Source of the DNA: Niallia sp. FSL W8-0635
Lineage (GTDB): Bacteria; Bacillota; Bacilli; Bacillales; Cytobacillaceae
Direction: 5' to 3'
Length of the DNA: 64,000 bases
NCBI RefSeq assembly: GCF_038007965.1
Contig: NZ_JBBOYD010000001.1
Span: forward strand, 3,760,501-3,824,500
Within the stretch, counting starts at the first letter, position 1. Every line of letters begins with the position of its first letter. The translations under genes and the position numbers were made by a program. A model generated the notes under the pieces. That model saw only the letters and a program-made list of their open reading frames with translations, made no database searches and was not told the DNA's origin. Of this stretch, positions 45,159 through 55,200 are shown piece after piece.

Positions 45159-45875
45159 ATGATATATGCTGAAATACTTGCTGGTGGTAAAGGAACAAGA
45201 ATGGGAAATGTAAGTATGCCAAAACAATTCCTTCCATTAAATGACAAACCTATCATTATTCATACCATCGAGAAATTTTTATTAAATGATCAGTTCGAAA
45301 AAATCATCATTGCTTCACCAAAGGAATGGATTAATTACACGAATGATATTATTAATAAATTTATCGATAAGCGTGACCGTTTAGTTGTAATAGAAGGTGG
45401 AGAAGATAGAAATGGAACCATTATGAATGGTATTAAATATGTAGAGGATACATTTGGATTATTCCATGATGATATCCTTGTAACCCATGATTCCGTTCGT
45501 CCTTTTATTACACATCGTATAATAGAAGAAAATATTCAATATGGTCTTGAATTTGGTGCTGTTGATACGGTTATTTCCGCTATTGATACAATTGTCGAAT
45601 CAGAGGATGGTGAATCAATTTCTAATATCCCTGTTCGCGATTTTATGTACCAAGGACAAACACCACAAACATTTAATATGCAGATGCTGAAAGAGCACTA
45701 TTATTCCCTGTCTTCCGAGCAGAAGGCTATTCTTTCTGATGCATGTAAGATTTGTGTCTTGAAAGGAGAAAAAGTGAAGCTCGTTACTGGTGAAGTATTT
45801 AATATTAAAATTACTACACCTTACGATTTAAAAGTAGCAAACGCTATTATTCAGGAGAGTATAAACCATGATTAA
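45159..45875 (+). CDS. tarI: Ribitol-5-phosphate cytidylyltransferase
   Basis: 238 aa, ATG behind AAAGGAG. The IspD-like fold shows [35 protein letters not shown] and YQGQTPQTF. It differs from IspD in pairing with a ribulose-5-phosphate reductase gene directly downstream, the TarI-TarJ arrangement. It makes CDP-ribitol for poly(ribitol phosphate) teichoic acid. Overlaps tarJ by eight bases. Confidence 0.95.
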   Translation: MIYAEILAGGKGTRMGNVSMPKQFLPLNDKPIIIHTIEKFLLNDQFEKIIIASPKEWINYTNDIINKFIDKRDRLVVIEGGEDRNGTIMNGIKYVEDTFGLFHDDILVTHDSVRPFITHRIIEENIQYGLEFGAVDTVISAIDTIVESEDGESISNIPVRDFMYQGQTPQTFNMQMLKEHYYSLSSEQKAILSDACKICVLKGEKVKLVTGEVFNIKITTPYDLKVANAIIQESINHD

Positions 45876-46893
45876 TCAAGTATATCGTCTTGTTTCTCCA
45901 AGACAATTTGAAGTCACCTATCAAGATTTCTCATTAAAATCTGATATGATTGTCGTTCGACCAACTCACCTTTCTATTTGTAACGCGGATCAACGTTATT
46001 ATACAGGATCCCGCGGAAAAGAGACGATGGCAAAAAAACTTCCTATGGCCTTGATTCATGAAGGAATTGGTAAGGTTGTCTATGATCCTAAAGGGGAATT
46101 CGCTAATGGAACAAAAGTGGTAATGGTTCCTAACGACCCTAAGGAAGAAGATCCTTTTATAGCTGAGAACTATTTACGCTCAAGTCGCTTCCGATCTAGT
46201 GGTTATGATGGATTTATGCAAGATTATGTCTTTTTAAATAGGGACCGTTTAGTAGAAATTCCAGAAAGTATGAATCCATATGTGGCAGCTTTTACAGAGC
46301 TTATCACAATTGCCATGCATTCTATCACTAGGTTTGAATCAAGATCACATAAACGTCGCAATACCTTTGGGGTTTGGGGCGATGGAAATTTAGGATTTAT
46401 TATGTCATTAATACTAAAGAAAAAGTATCCTGAGAGCAAAGTCATTTCTTTTGGGAAAACCCAGTACAAGCTAGATCGCTTCTCTTTTGTAGATGAAAGC
46501 TATTTAATAGATGAGATTCCTGATTCCATAGAAATTGATCATGCATTTGAATGTGTTGGTGGATTAGGTAGCCAATATGCTATTGATCAAAGTATTGATT
46601 TAATTGTTCCCGAAGGTTCTATTTCCATTCTCGGCGTTTCTGAATACCCTGTAGAAATTAACACAAGAATGATTTTAGAAAAAGGAATTACCATGATTGG
46701 AAGCAGCAGAAGCGGTCGTATTGATTTTCAAGACACGGTGAATTTATATAAAGAATATCCAGATATTGTTGATTACTTTTCCACACTTGTTGGGGAAGTT
46801 CAAACTGTAACATCTATTCAATCCATCATTGAAGCTTTTGAAAAAGATTTAACATCTTCATGGGGAAAAACAATTATGGAATGGAAAATTTAA
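45868..46893 (+). CDS. tarJ: Ribulose-5-phosphate reductase
   Basis: 341 aa, ATG inside the tarI end, GGAGAG upstream. Zinc-type alcohol dehydrogenase family: [25 protein letters not shown], and a Rossmann nucleotide site [17 protein letters not shown]. It reduces ribulose-5-phosphate to ribitol-5-phosphate, the TarI substrate; TarI and TarJ form a complex in other species. Length is as in B. subtilis W23 and S. aureus. Confidence 0.95.
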   Translation: MINQVYRLVSPRQFEVTYQDFSLKSDMIVVRPTHLSICNADQRYYTGSRGKETMAKKLPMALIHEGIGKVVYDPKGEFANGTKVVMVPNDPKEEDPFIAENYLRSSRFRSSGYDGFMQDYVFLNRDRLVEIPESMNPYVAAFTELITIAMHSITRFESRSHKRRNTFGVWGDGNLGFIMSLILKKKYPESKVISFGKTQYKLDRFSFVDESYLIDEIPDSIEIDHAFECVGGLGSQYAIDQSIDLIVPEGSISILGVSEYPVEINTRMILEKGITMIGSSRSGRIDFQDTVNLYKEYPDIVDYFSTLVGEVQTVTSIQSIIEAFEKDLTSSWGKTIMEWKI

Positions 46894-46905
46894 AGAGAAT
46901 AAAAG

Positions 46906-46990
46906 AAAACTTCCATCATTGGGAGTTTTCCCTTCTCCCCACTGATGGTTAATTGAACCATTTAGACCTTTACGGACAACTAAAGTGGGG
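46906..46990 (+). promoter_or_regulatory. Structured leader between tarJ and the next transferase
   Basis: A terminator-like hairpin AAAACTTCC / GGGAGTTTT (46906-46929) is followed by a larger structure: CCCCACT (46937-46943) with AGTGGGG (46984-46990), enclosing ATGGTT / AACCAT. The last arm lies about 38 nt before the TTG start. Terminator for tarJ or attenuator. Confidence 0.45.
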
Positions 46991-47027
46991 TATGTTGAAA
47001 TCAATAGATTAGAAAGGTAGATTGTTT

Positions 47028-48203
47028 TTGAATAACTTAAAATTACTACCTACTGTTTTATCAAAATTCTGTTTTCAATTTGCTTATTTATTTTTTTGTT
47101 TCTTTTTTAAAGTAGACGAAAAAAAAATAACTTTTGCTTCCTCACGTTCAAACGAAATAAACGGAAATTTGGAATATATTTACAAGGAATTCAAAAAAAG
47201 AGATACTCATTTCAAATTGGTAAAAACTTTTTTTAAAATAAATAGCTCCTTTCTTGGTAAGATTCATTATTTTTTTCATACAATAAAAGAATGTTATCAT
47301 CTAGCAACATCTAAATACTTTATTATTGATGATTATCATTATTTAATTTATTTGATAAAACCTAGAAAAGGAACGGAGATAATTCAACTTTGGCATGCTT
47401 GTGGTGCATTTAAAAAGTTTGGAATGAGTTTAGTTGGAAAACGTTATGGACCAAGCCTAGATTATTTAAAAACTGTAAAAATCCATTCCAACTATTCCAG
47501 AGTTTATGTAAGTTCTTCTGAGGTTATTCCTTATTATGCAGAAGCCTTTGATATGAGTGAATCACAAATCTTCCCTTTAGGTGTTCCAAGAACAGATTAT
47601 TTCTTTGAAAATCATCGAAAGGAAGAAGTATTAACAAAATTAGTTAACAAAGTAGGCTCAATAAAGAATAAACAAATAATACTATATGCGCCAACATTTC
47701 GAGGAAAAAGTTATCAACAGGATGCCTTTGAATGTCCAATTGATTTTAGAATACTGAAAGAACAACTTAAAACAGACACTATCTTTTTGGTACACTTACA
47801 TCCATACATGTCATCTTCTTTCCATGTAGAAGATGAATATAAAAATTTTATTGTTCATATAAAAGATGACTTTACCATTGAAGAGTTACTATTAATTTCT
47901 CATGTTCTTATAACAGATTATTCCTCTATTATTTTTGACTATAGTTTATTGAATAAACCTGCTGCATTCTTTGCTCATGATTTAAAAGAATATATGCAGG
48001 AACGCGATTTTTATTATGAATATGAATCATTAGTACCTGGACCTATTTTCTCAAATACAGAGAAACTTGCAAAATGGTTAAATGATGGACAATTTAATCA
48101 AGAAAAAATGACTTCATTTAAAAATAAATTCTTTGATTACACAGACGGGAACACTTCTAAAAGAATTGTTTCACATTTGCTCCATTCCATTAATGATTTA
48201 TGA
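47028..48203 (+). CDS. CDP-ribitol/glycerol polymerase family protein (TarK/TarL-like, short form)
   Basis: 391 aa from TTG 47028, ten bases after AAGG; TTG 47022 is too close to it. Hydrophobic N-terminus, then the PF04464 domain: ITFASSRSNEINGNLEYIY, IQLWHACGAFKKFGMSLVG, LPLGVPRTDYFF, LYAPTFRGKSYQQ, HLHPYM, TDYSSIIFDYS. It lacks the N-terminal beta domain of the next protein. Position after tarIJ suggests ribitol-phosphate transfer to the linkage unit. The exact role, primase or polymerase, is open. Confidence 0.85.
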   Translation: MNNLKLLPTVLSKFCFQFAYLFFCFFFKVDEKKITFASSRSNEINGNLEYIYKEFKKRDTHFKLVKTFFKINSSFLGKIHYFFHTIKECYHLATSKYFIIDDYHYLIYLIKPRKGTEIIQLWHACGAFKKFGMSLVGKRYGPSLDYLKTVKIHSNYSRVYVSSSEVIPYYAEAFDMSESQIFPLGVPRTDYFFENHRKEEVLTKLVNKVGSIKNKQIILYAPTFRGKSYQQDAFECPIDFRILKEQLKTDTIFLVHLHPYMSSSFHVEDEYKNFIVHIKDDFTIEELLLISHVLITDYSSIIFDYSLLNKPAAFFAHDLKEYMQERDFYYEYESLVPGPIFSNTEKLAKWLNDGQFNQEKMTSFKNKFFDYTDGNTSKRIVSHLLHSINDL

Positions 48204-48221
48204 AGTTAAGGAGATATTAGC

Positions 48222-50114
48222 ATGCTAAGAAAGATTGTTCGAAAGTTAAAAAGAAGAAAAGCTTCTTCTAACGCGTCAGGACCAATCGTCCGTGACGAGT
48301 TAGAATTCAGTATTGATAAGCCCGTTCAAATAACTGAAGATCGCATTATCATTCAAAAGGAAAAAATAAGTGAATCCCTACCTGTGCTTAATGAAATCGC
48401 AGGAAAAATGGAAGAACATATTCCACATCGTAAAATAACCCAATTAAATTGGAATGGGCCAATTATGGAAATCGAAGGCTATTTTTACTTAGAGAATGTT
48501 TCCATGAAGAATGAGGATCTAGTTAAAAAGCGTTTGATCTTATTAAGTACTAGTGGTTTAAAGGTTTCTATCCCTTTACAGGATGTTCTTGTAAAAGAGA
48601 TAAAAACAAATGATTCTATTGATAATAAATATAGTTGGGCAGGCTTTCGCTCTAAAGTTAACTTTGCAACCATTACATCCCATAATAGACCACTACCTGA
48701 GGAAGACTATCGCTTATTTTTAGAATTAGAAGTACATGTACTAGGTGATAAAGTATATAAAAAGTCATTTCCTTTAGGAAATATTGAGCATTTTCTTGAT
48801 AATGGCTTCCATTCTGCAAAAATGGAGTATTTTACTGCCAAAAAGGAAATGAAGTACAATCTTTTAGCTACATATGATTTACCATTAAAAACATTAAAAA
48901 TTACCTCATCAAAGCTAAAGGATTTAGATCCTTCAGTAATGGGATTAGATGCGGATTTAAAGCAACGTGGGGTTGTTTATCGTGTTGTATATAAATGGTG
49001 CTTTTCTTTAACATACAAATTGTGTAAGTTATTACCTTTACAAACAAGAAAGATTATTTTTGCATCTGATAGTAGAAGTGAAATGAGTGGAAACTTCCAA
49101 TTTGTATACGATGAATTACTTAGAAGAAATTTAAACTATGACTACCATCTTCTCTTAAAAAAAGGAGTAGATGAAAAAAAGAATTACCGAGAAATATTCA
49201 GCTTAGCATATCATTTAGCTACAGCAAAATTTATTATTCTTGATGATTTTTATCCAATGATCTATCCACTTACTATTAGAAAAAATGCAGAATTAATCCA
49301 ATTATGGCATGCGGTTGGTGCCTTTAAAACGTTTGGATTTAGTCGCTTAGGACGTCCAGGTGGACCTTCGCCAAAATCAAAAAACCATCGGAATTATACA
49401 AAAGCCATTGTTAGCTCTCATAATGTTGCTAAGCATTATGCAGAAGGATTCGGAATTGATATAGAAAATGTCATTCCAACAGGTATTCCAAGAACAGATG
49501 TCTTTTTCGATAAAGACTATCAAGAAGAAGTAAGAAATAACCTATACGAAGAATTTCCATTTTTAAAAGGAAAAAAAGTAATCACATTTGCCCCTACTTT
49601 CCGTGGAAATGGACAAATGTCAGCTCACTATCCAATGGAAGTATTAAATTTGGAAAAGCTATATAACGAATTGAAGGATGAGTATGTATTTCTATTTAAA
49701 ATTCATCCATTTGTAAAAAATGAATTTAGTATTCCTTATCAATTTAGTGATTTCTTTTACGATTTTTCTTCCTATCGAGAAATCAATGATTTATTATTCA
49801 TTACGGATATCTTAATTACTGATTATTCATCTGTATGTTTTGAGTATGCTCTATTAAATAAACCAATGATATTCTTTGCGTACGATGTAGAAGAATATGT
49901 ACGAACTCGTGACTTCTACTATGACTATCATTCCTTTATTCCTGGACCACTTGCTAAAACGACAGAAAGAATGATCGACATTATTCAAAAAGAAGATTTT
50001 AAAATGGAGAAAATAGAGCCTTTCGTTAAATACTTCTTCGATGATTTAGACGGCAAAGCCACGGAACGTGTGGTTGATCAGCTTATTATCAATAACTTTA
50101 ATGAATTAACTTAA
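48222..50114 (+). CDS. Poly(ribitol phosphate) polymerase, TarL/TarK-like
   Basis: 630 aa, ATG behind AAGGAGATATTAGC. A basic start and a beta-rich domain (about 40-240) precede the catalytic PF04464 domain (about 265-625): IIFASDSRSEMSGNFQFVY, LIQLWHAVGAFKTFGFSRLG, IPTGIPRTDVFF, FAPTFRGNGQM, FKIHPFV, TDYSSVCFEYALL. Size and WHAVGAFKTFG fit TarL-type ribitol polymerases. It ends the tarI-tarJ-tarK/L group, before a strong terminator. Substrate assignment rests mainly on context. Confidence 0.88.
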   Translation: MLRKIVRKLKRRKASSNASGPIVRDELEFSIDKPVQITEDRIIIQKEKISESLPVLNEIAGKMEEHIPHRKITQLNWNGPIMEIEGYFYLENVSMKNEDLVKKRLILLSTSGLKVSIPLQDVLVKEIKTNDSIDNKYSWAGFRSKVNFATITSHNRPLPEEDYRLFLELEVHVLGDKVYKKSFPLGNIEHFLDNGFHSAKMEYFTAKKEMKYNLLATYDLPLKTLKITSSKLKDLDPSVMGLDADLKQRGVVYRVVYKWCFSLTYKLCKLLPLQTRKIIFASDSRSEMSGNFQFVYDELLRRNLNYDYHLLLKKGVDEKKNYREIFSLAYHLATAKFIILDDFYPMIYPLTIRKNAELIQLWHAVGAFKTFGFSRLGRPGGPSPKSKNHRNYTKAIVSSHNVAKHYAEGFGIDIENVIPTGIPRTDVFFDKDYQEEVRNNLYEEFPFLKGKKVITFAPTFRGNGQMSAHYPMEVLNLEKLYNELKDEYVFLFKIHPFVKNEFSIPYQFSDFFYDFSSYREINDLLFITDILITDYSSVCFEYALLNKPMIFFAYDVEEYVRTRDFYYDYHSFIPGPLAKTTERMIDIIQKEDFKMEKIEPFVKYFFDDLDGKATERVVDQLIINNFNELT

Positions 50115-50117
50115 AAT

Positions 50118-50153
50118 ATAAGCCCCCTTAGTTTACTTGCTAAGGGGGCTTAT
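50118..50153 (+). terminator. Intrinsic terminator of the tar group
   Basis: 13-bp stem ATAAGCCCCCTTA / TAAGGGGGCTTAT with a 10-nt loop. Confidence 0.9.
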
Positions 50154-50278
50154 TAAGTATCGCCCGACATTTCTCGGGAAATACTTGTCAGCTTTTGTTG
50201 ATAATTTTGGTGTTTTCAATGAAAATAAACGCGGTATATATATACTACAAGGAATAAATAGTAGAAAGGATGATAAAT

Positions 50279-50389
50279 ATGAAAATAAAAGCTGGAAGCT
50301 GGAGATTACTAAGTGCTCAAGATAAGCAGTTTATTTTACAAACCGTTTGTACCCTTTCTCAATATAAAGGAAAGGCTCATGCTAATTAG
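50279..50389 (+). CDS. Small hypothetical ORF, 36 aa
   Basis: ATG 50279 lies nine bases behind AAAGGA. The peptide begins MKIKAGSWRLLSAQDKQFIL and ends SQYKGKAHAN, basic and soluble. Its stop overlaps the convergent VOC gene stop by four bases. No family recognised; coding status is tentative. Confidence 0.35.
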   Translation: MKIKAGSWRLLSAQDKQFILQTVCTLSQYKGKAHAN

Positions 50390-50775
50390 ACCTCATACAA
50401 TTCAATAGGTAACCCATCAGGATCTGCAAAAAATGTAAACTTTTTGGCCGTAATTGGATCGATCCGAATTTCTTCAACTCTTATATTATTCGATTGTAAA
50501 TACTGTACAGTATCTTCTATATTATTCACTTCAAACGCAATATGACGTAAGCCAGCTGCCTCAGGATAACTCGGTCTTTTCTTTGGATTTGGAAAGGAAA
50601 ATAGTTCAATTTGATAGCTATCATTTACCAAGAGATCTAGCTTATAGGACTCTCTTTCTTCCCTATATATTTCATTTATTGGTGAAAAACCTAATAGATT
50701 AACATAAAACTCTTTAGAAACTTTGTAATTGCTACAAATGATAGCTATATGATGAATACGATTTACCTTAAACAT
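50386..50775 (-). CDS. VOC superfamily protein (glyoxalase/dioxygenase fold)
   Basis: 129 aa, ATG behind AAAAGGGGTACTATAC. Two beta-alpha-beta-beta-beta modules: VNRIHHIAIICSNYKVSKEF and LRHIAFEVNNIEDTV. Candidate metal ligands are H in RIHHIAI, E in QIELFSF, H in LRHIAF and E in LPIELYE, so metal binding is likely. It resembles the SMU1112c-type lactoylglutathione-lyase-like group; the substrate is unknown. Monocistronic. Confidence 0.88.
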   Translation of the reverse strand: MFKVNRIHHIAIICSNYKVSKEFYVNLLGFSPINEIYREERESYKLDLLVNDSYQIELFSFPNPKKRPSYPEAAGLRHIAFEVNNIEDTVQYLQSNNIRVEEIRIDPITAKKFTFFADPDGLPIELYEV

Positions 50776-50832
50776 GTATAGTACCCCTTTTGTTTAGAAT
50801 AGATTGACAAGCTAATATATAAACATTTACTA

Positions 50833-50864
50833 GAAAAAAGCGAAGAAATACATCATTTCTTCGC
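50833..50864 (-). terminator. Intrinsic terminator after galE
   Basis: GCGAAGAAAT / ATTTCTTCGC ten-bp stem, then TTTTTTC on the minus strand. Confidence 0.9.
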
Positions 50865-50872
50865 CACTCCTA

Positions 50873-51835
50873 TTATTTATTATGCCATTTCCAGGCACTT
50901 TCAATAATTGTCTCTAAGCCTCTTTCTGCTTTCCAGCCAAGTTCGCTGAATATCTTCTCTGAAGAAGCAACTAATCTTGCTGGGTCTCCTGCTCTTCTAT
51001 CACTAAGGATGACATTGGCTTCTCTACCAGTAACCTTTTCACACATTTCAATTACTTGCTTAACAGAATAGCCTACTCCATTGCCAAGATTATATGTTTC
51101 TGCTTCTTTTGTTTCCTTTAATAGAGCTTCTAGCGCTGCTATATGGGCATTTGCTAAGTCTGTAACATGAATATAATCTCGGATGCATGTTCCATCTTCT
51201 GTAGGATAATCTGTGCCAAATACAGAAATAGACTCTCTCTCTCCTAATAATTGTTGAAGGATAATTGGAATTAAATGCGTTTCAGGATTATGATTTTCCC
51301 CAATCTCACCAGATACATGGGCACCTGCTGCGTTGAAATAGCGCAACACAACATAATGAAGCCCATAAGCCGAATGGAAATCAGCTAAAATTTGTTCAAC
51401 CATTAGCTTTGATCTACCATAAGGGTTGATAGGAGATGTTACCGAGCTTTCTAAAATAATTTCCTCTTTAGGAATTCCATATGTAGCTGCGGTTGAAGAG
51501 AAAATAAAATTTTTGACATTATGTTTTAACATGACATTTAATAATGTTAATGTATTTGCAACATTGTTTTCATAATATTTATATGGATCTTGAACAGATT
51601 CGCCAACTAAACTATATGCTGCAAAGTGCATGACTGCTTTAATTGGATACTTAGTGAAAATCGATTCTAAATCTTCGACATTCCCTAAATCACCCTTCAC
51701 AAAAACCGCACGGGAATCCACTGCCTCCTCATGACCAGTAGCAAGATTATCTAATACTACCACTTCTTCTTTTTCCACTAATTCTTTTACTAGATGGCTT
51801 CCAATATAGCCAGCTCCACCTACTACTAAAATCAT
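50873..51835 (-). CDS. galE: UDP-glucose 4-epimerase
   Basis: 320 aa, ATG behind AAAGGAGAATTATAT. Rossmann site VVGGAGYIGSHLVKEL, FAAYSLVGESV, the SDR catalytic pair in FSSTAATYGIP and NPYGRSKLMVEQIL (Y-x3-K), and YFNAAGAH. It interconverts UDP-glucose and UDP-galactose for envelope polymers. Monocistronic, divergent from the pullulanase gene. Confidence 0.95.
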   Translation of the reverse strand: MILVVGGAGYIGSHLVKELVEKEEVVVLDNLATGHEEAVDSRAVFVKGDLGNVEDLESIFTKYPIKAVMHFAAYSLVGESVQDPYKYYENNVANTLTLLNVMLKHNVKNFIFSSTAATYGIPKEEIILESSVTSPINPYGRSKLMVEQILADFHSAYGLHYVVLRYFNAAGAHVSGEIGENHNPETHLIPIILQQLLGERESISVFGTDYPTEDGTCIRDYIHVTDLANAHIAALEALLKETKEAETYNLGNGVGYSVKQVIEMCEKVTGREANVILSDRRAGDPARLVASSEKIFSELGWKAERGLETIIESAWKWHNK

Positions 51836-52086
51836 ATATAATTCTCCTTTAATTTTCGTTTTATACTCTTTCTTATATTATCACATTTTTTACCAATATT
51901 ATCTCATAATGATTAATTTACTTTATCTCCGAGAAGGATATTTTGTACTACTCTCCTATCTAATCTCCAAAAAATAAGAATAGAAATTCATTATACTTTA
52001 CTAATACTCTATCACTTTTTCAGATTAATTCTAAAAAATACGAAAAATGCTATTGTCAAATATATAAATACATAGTATCTTTAAAA

Positions 52087-52232
52087 AGAAAACGTTTTCA
52101 AACCGATTCACACGTACTAATTTAACTATAGCTTCCCTCTTGCTATTTTATGCAATCGTTTTCACTACAAAAGTCACATCACTACATATTTTCAATAAAG
52201 TAACTTTATTTTTCTTTAGGCAATCGTTTTCT
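52087..52232 (+). promoter_or_regulatory. Three CGTTTTC-type operators upstream of the pullulanase gene
   Basis: AGAAAACGTTTTCA (52087-52100) differs from a cre palindrome by one base. TGCAATCGTTTTCA (52151-52164) and GGCAATCGTTTTCT (52219-52232) share CAATCGTTTTC. Spacing is 64 and 68 nt. They suggest LacI-family control (CcpA and/or a maltodextrin regulator). The rest of 51836-52298 is AT-rich. Confidence 0.55.
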
Positions 52233-52298
52233 TTAACTTTAATAGGTAGTTACAGATTCTACTCTGTTTCTCATAAAAAATCGAAAGGAGAATGTTTT

Positions 52299-55200
52299 TT
52301 GAGTATGAAAAAGTATCCTTATCTTTCACTATGTTTAATAGTTCTACTTATTTTTAGCAGCTTTGGAGGGTACCTTCCAAGTACAAAAGCACAAGCAGAT
52401 AGTTTACTAGAATCTCCGCTCATCAGTGCTGACAAATCAGTACAGTTTTCCTATGATAATGCAACTGCAAAGGAAGTTAAAGTTGCAGGAAGCTTTAGCG
52501 ATTGGCAAAACGGAGCATTATCAATGGAAAAGGACGAGAATAATCGATGGTCACTTACTGTTCCAAATCTTGAAGCAGGTGTGTATCAGTATAAATTTAT
52601 TGTAGACAATGAATGGATTACAGACCCCGCTAATAAAGAGCTAGCAGATGGCAATAGCAAACTTATCGTGCCTGGTTTAAATCTTGATTTACTTCCAGTA
52701 AAGGTAGAGAAAAATACATCCTATCCTTTAGAAGCGAATCTAGTGAAAAAGGATGGTTCCATTCAAAAGATTTCACAGCTTACATGGTCACTGAAAGAAA
52801 TAGTAGAAGGAATTGAGCTTATAAATGGGCAACTGATTGTTCATGAAAATGTGAAAGCAAATGATTCCTTTATCCTTGTTGCTGAAAAAGATGGAGAAAA
52901 AGTGGAAAAGAAAATCGAAATAGTGGGAGACATGTATACGTACACTATTAACTACTATCGTTTAGATGAAAATTATGAAAAATGGGATTTATGGATTTAT
53001 AATAGTGGACTACAAGATGGAGGATTTTCTTTTACAAAAGAAGAAAATGATCCTTTTAAGTTTATAAGTGGCGAATTTTCTTTTCCTGAAAAGGATATAA
53101 CGATAATCCCTCGTAAAGGAAACTGGGAAACACAAGATACAGAAAACACCATTGCCATTGCCGAAGGGAAACAGATGGCAGAAGCATGGATAATTGAAGG
53201 GCTAGATACCGTTTTTTACTCTAAGGAGGAAGCTATTAAGGCGATAGAAGATTTAAAAGGTAATCATTATGAAAGACGACATATCCAGTTTATGTATGAC
53301 CGAATGGATCAAAATTATACAGATTGGAATGTCTGGGTTTGGGGGACTGGAGTAAAGGATGATCAAATAGACTTTGACCAAAATCTCCATGGAATGGCTA
53401 CCGCGACTATCAATGTAAGTGAAGTAACGCAAAGTGTCGGATTTATATTACGAAAGGGTGAAAACTGGGACACTGCGATTAAAGAAGGAAATGGGGATCG
53501 CTATATTCCTTTAAATAAAACAGATTTGATAACAAAGGTTTATGCTACTAGTGGGCAAGATGATCTTTATATCGTTCCAGAAGTAACAGGTCCTGTGTTA
53601 ACGGATGGTAATGCTACTTTCTATTATAGAGATAAAGAATTATATACTAAAAACGAAATGGAAAAAATCGAGAAAGTTGAATTACAATTCAATGGTAAAC
53701 GTTATAAGATGACAAATGAAACAAAGAATGAACGTTATTCATATACGCTTGAAAATATTCCCGAAGGCAACCATCCATATTCTTTTATTGTCACAATGAA
53801 TGGCGTTGAAACCGAGGTTACTGATCCATACAATACGATTGATGGACTATCCACTCTTGCTTATGAAAAGCCAGATATGACTATTCATGCAAGTATCCAA
53901 CCAAAAGAAGTAACTTATAACGAAAACGCTGTACTATCTGTTGACTATAATCAGAATAAAAATTCAGATATTAGAGAAGTTTATGCTGATTTACGAGCTA
54001 TTGGTGGAAAAGAAAAAGTAGGGATCAACCCGCAATTAAATGAACTCACTATTGCAATTGATCAAGCTACTACTACTGGGGTAAAAGATATCCCTGTAAC
54101 GATTATAGATGAGTATGGAAACATCCATACAGTTAAAGCAGAACTCACAGTGAAAGCAAGACAATCTGTAGGAAAAGATGATTTCGACTGGGATGAAGCA
54201 AGAATTTACTTTATGCTTACAGATCGTTTCTTTGATGGAGATTCCTCCAACAATGATCCATATAACATCGGCTACGATTCAAGCAAGCCTGGAACGTATC
54301 ATGGTGGTGACTTTAAAGGGATTACCCAAAGATTAGATTATCTTGAAAACCTAGGAATCAATACAATTTGGATTAATCCTATTGTGGAAAATATCCAATA
54401 TGATGTTCGCTATGATAATCCAGATACCCCTTATTATGCCTACCATGGATATTGGGCAAGTAATTTCGAGAAATTAAATCCTCACTTTGGTACAATGGAG
54501 GATTTTCATGAATTAATTGATGCAGCACATGAACGAGGAATAAAGATCATGGTCGATGTTGTTGTTAACCATGCTGGCTATGGTTTAAAAACAAATGATG
54601 CAATAAATGATGGAAAGATTGCCAACTTCCCGACACAGGAAGATAGAAATCGTTTTGCTGGTATGTTCCGTGATGGCGGTACCGATACCGTACAAGGAGA
54701 GCTATCAGGACTACCTGATTTATTAACCGAAAACGAGGAAGTACGAAAACAAATAATCAATTGGCAAACTAGTTGGATTGAAAAATCGAAAACTGCCAAA
54801 GGAAATACCATCGATTATTTCCGTGTTGATACAGTAAAACATGTGGAAAATACAACATGGATGAGCTTTAAAAATGAATTAACGAAAATAATGCCAAGCT
54901 TTAAATTAATTGGCGAGGCTTGGGGAGCACAGGTTAATGATGACCAAGGCTATTTAAATTCTGGAATGATGGATTCCCTATTGGATTTTGATTTCAAATA
55001 TTTGGCGCGAGATTTTGCAAATGGCGATATCATACGCGTACAAAATGCTTTAGAAGAAAGAAACAACAAGCTTTCAAATACCGGTACATTAGGACAGTTT
55101 TTAGGTAGTCATGATGAAGATGGCTTTTTAGAATCTGTAGGTGGCGATGTCGGTAAGCTAAAGCTGGCAGCAGCTTTACAAATTACAGCAAAAGGCCAGC

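Noticed and set aside
50137..50325. 62-aa plus-strand ORF
   Set aside because: Starts inside the terminator stem; the shorter ORF at 50279 has the better ribosome site.
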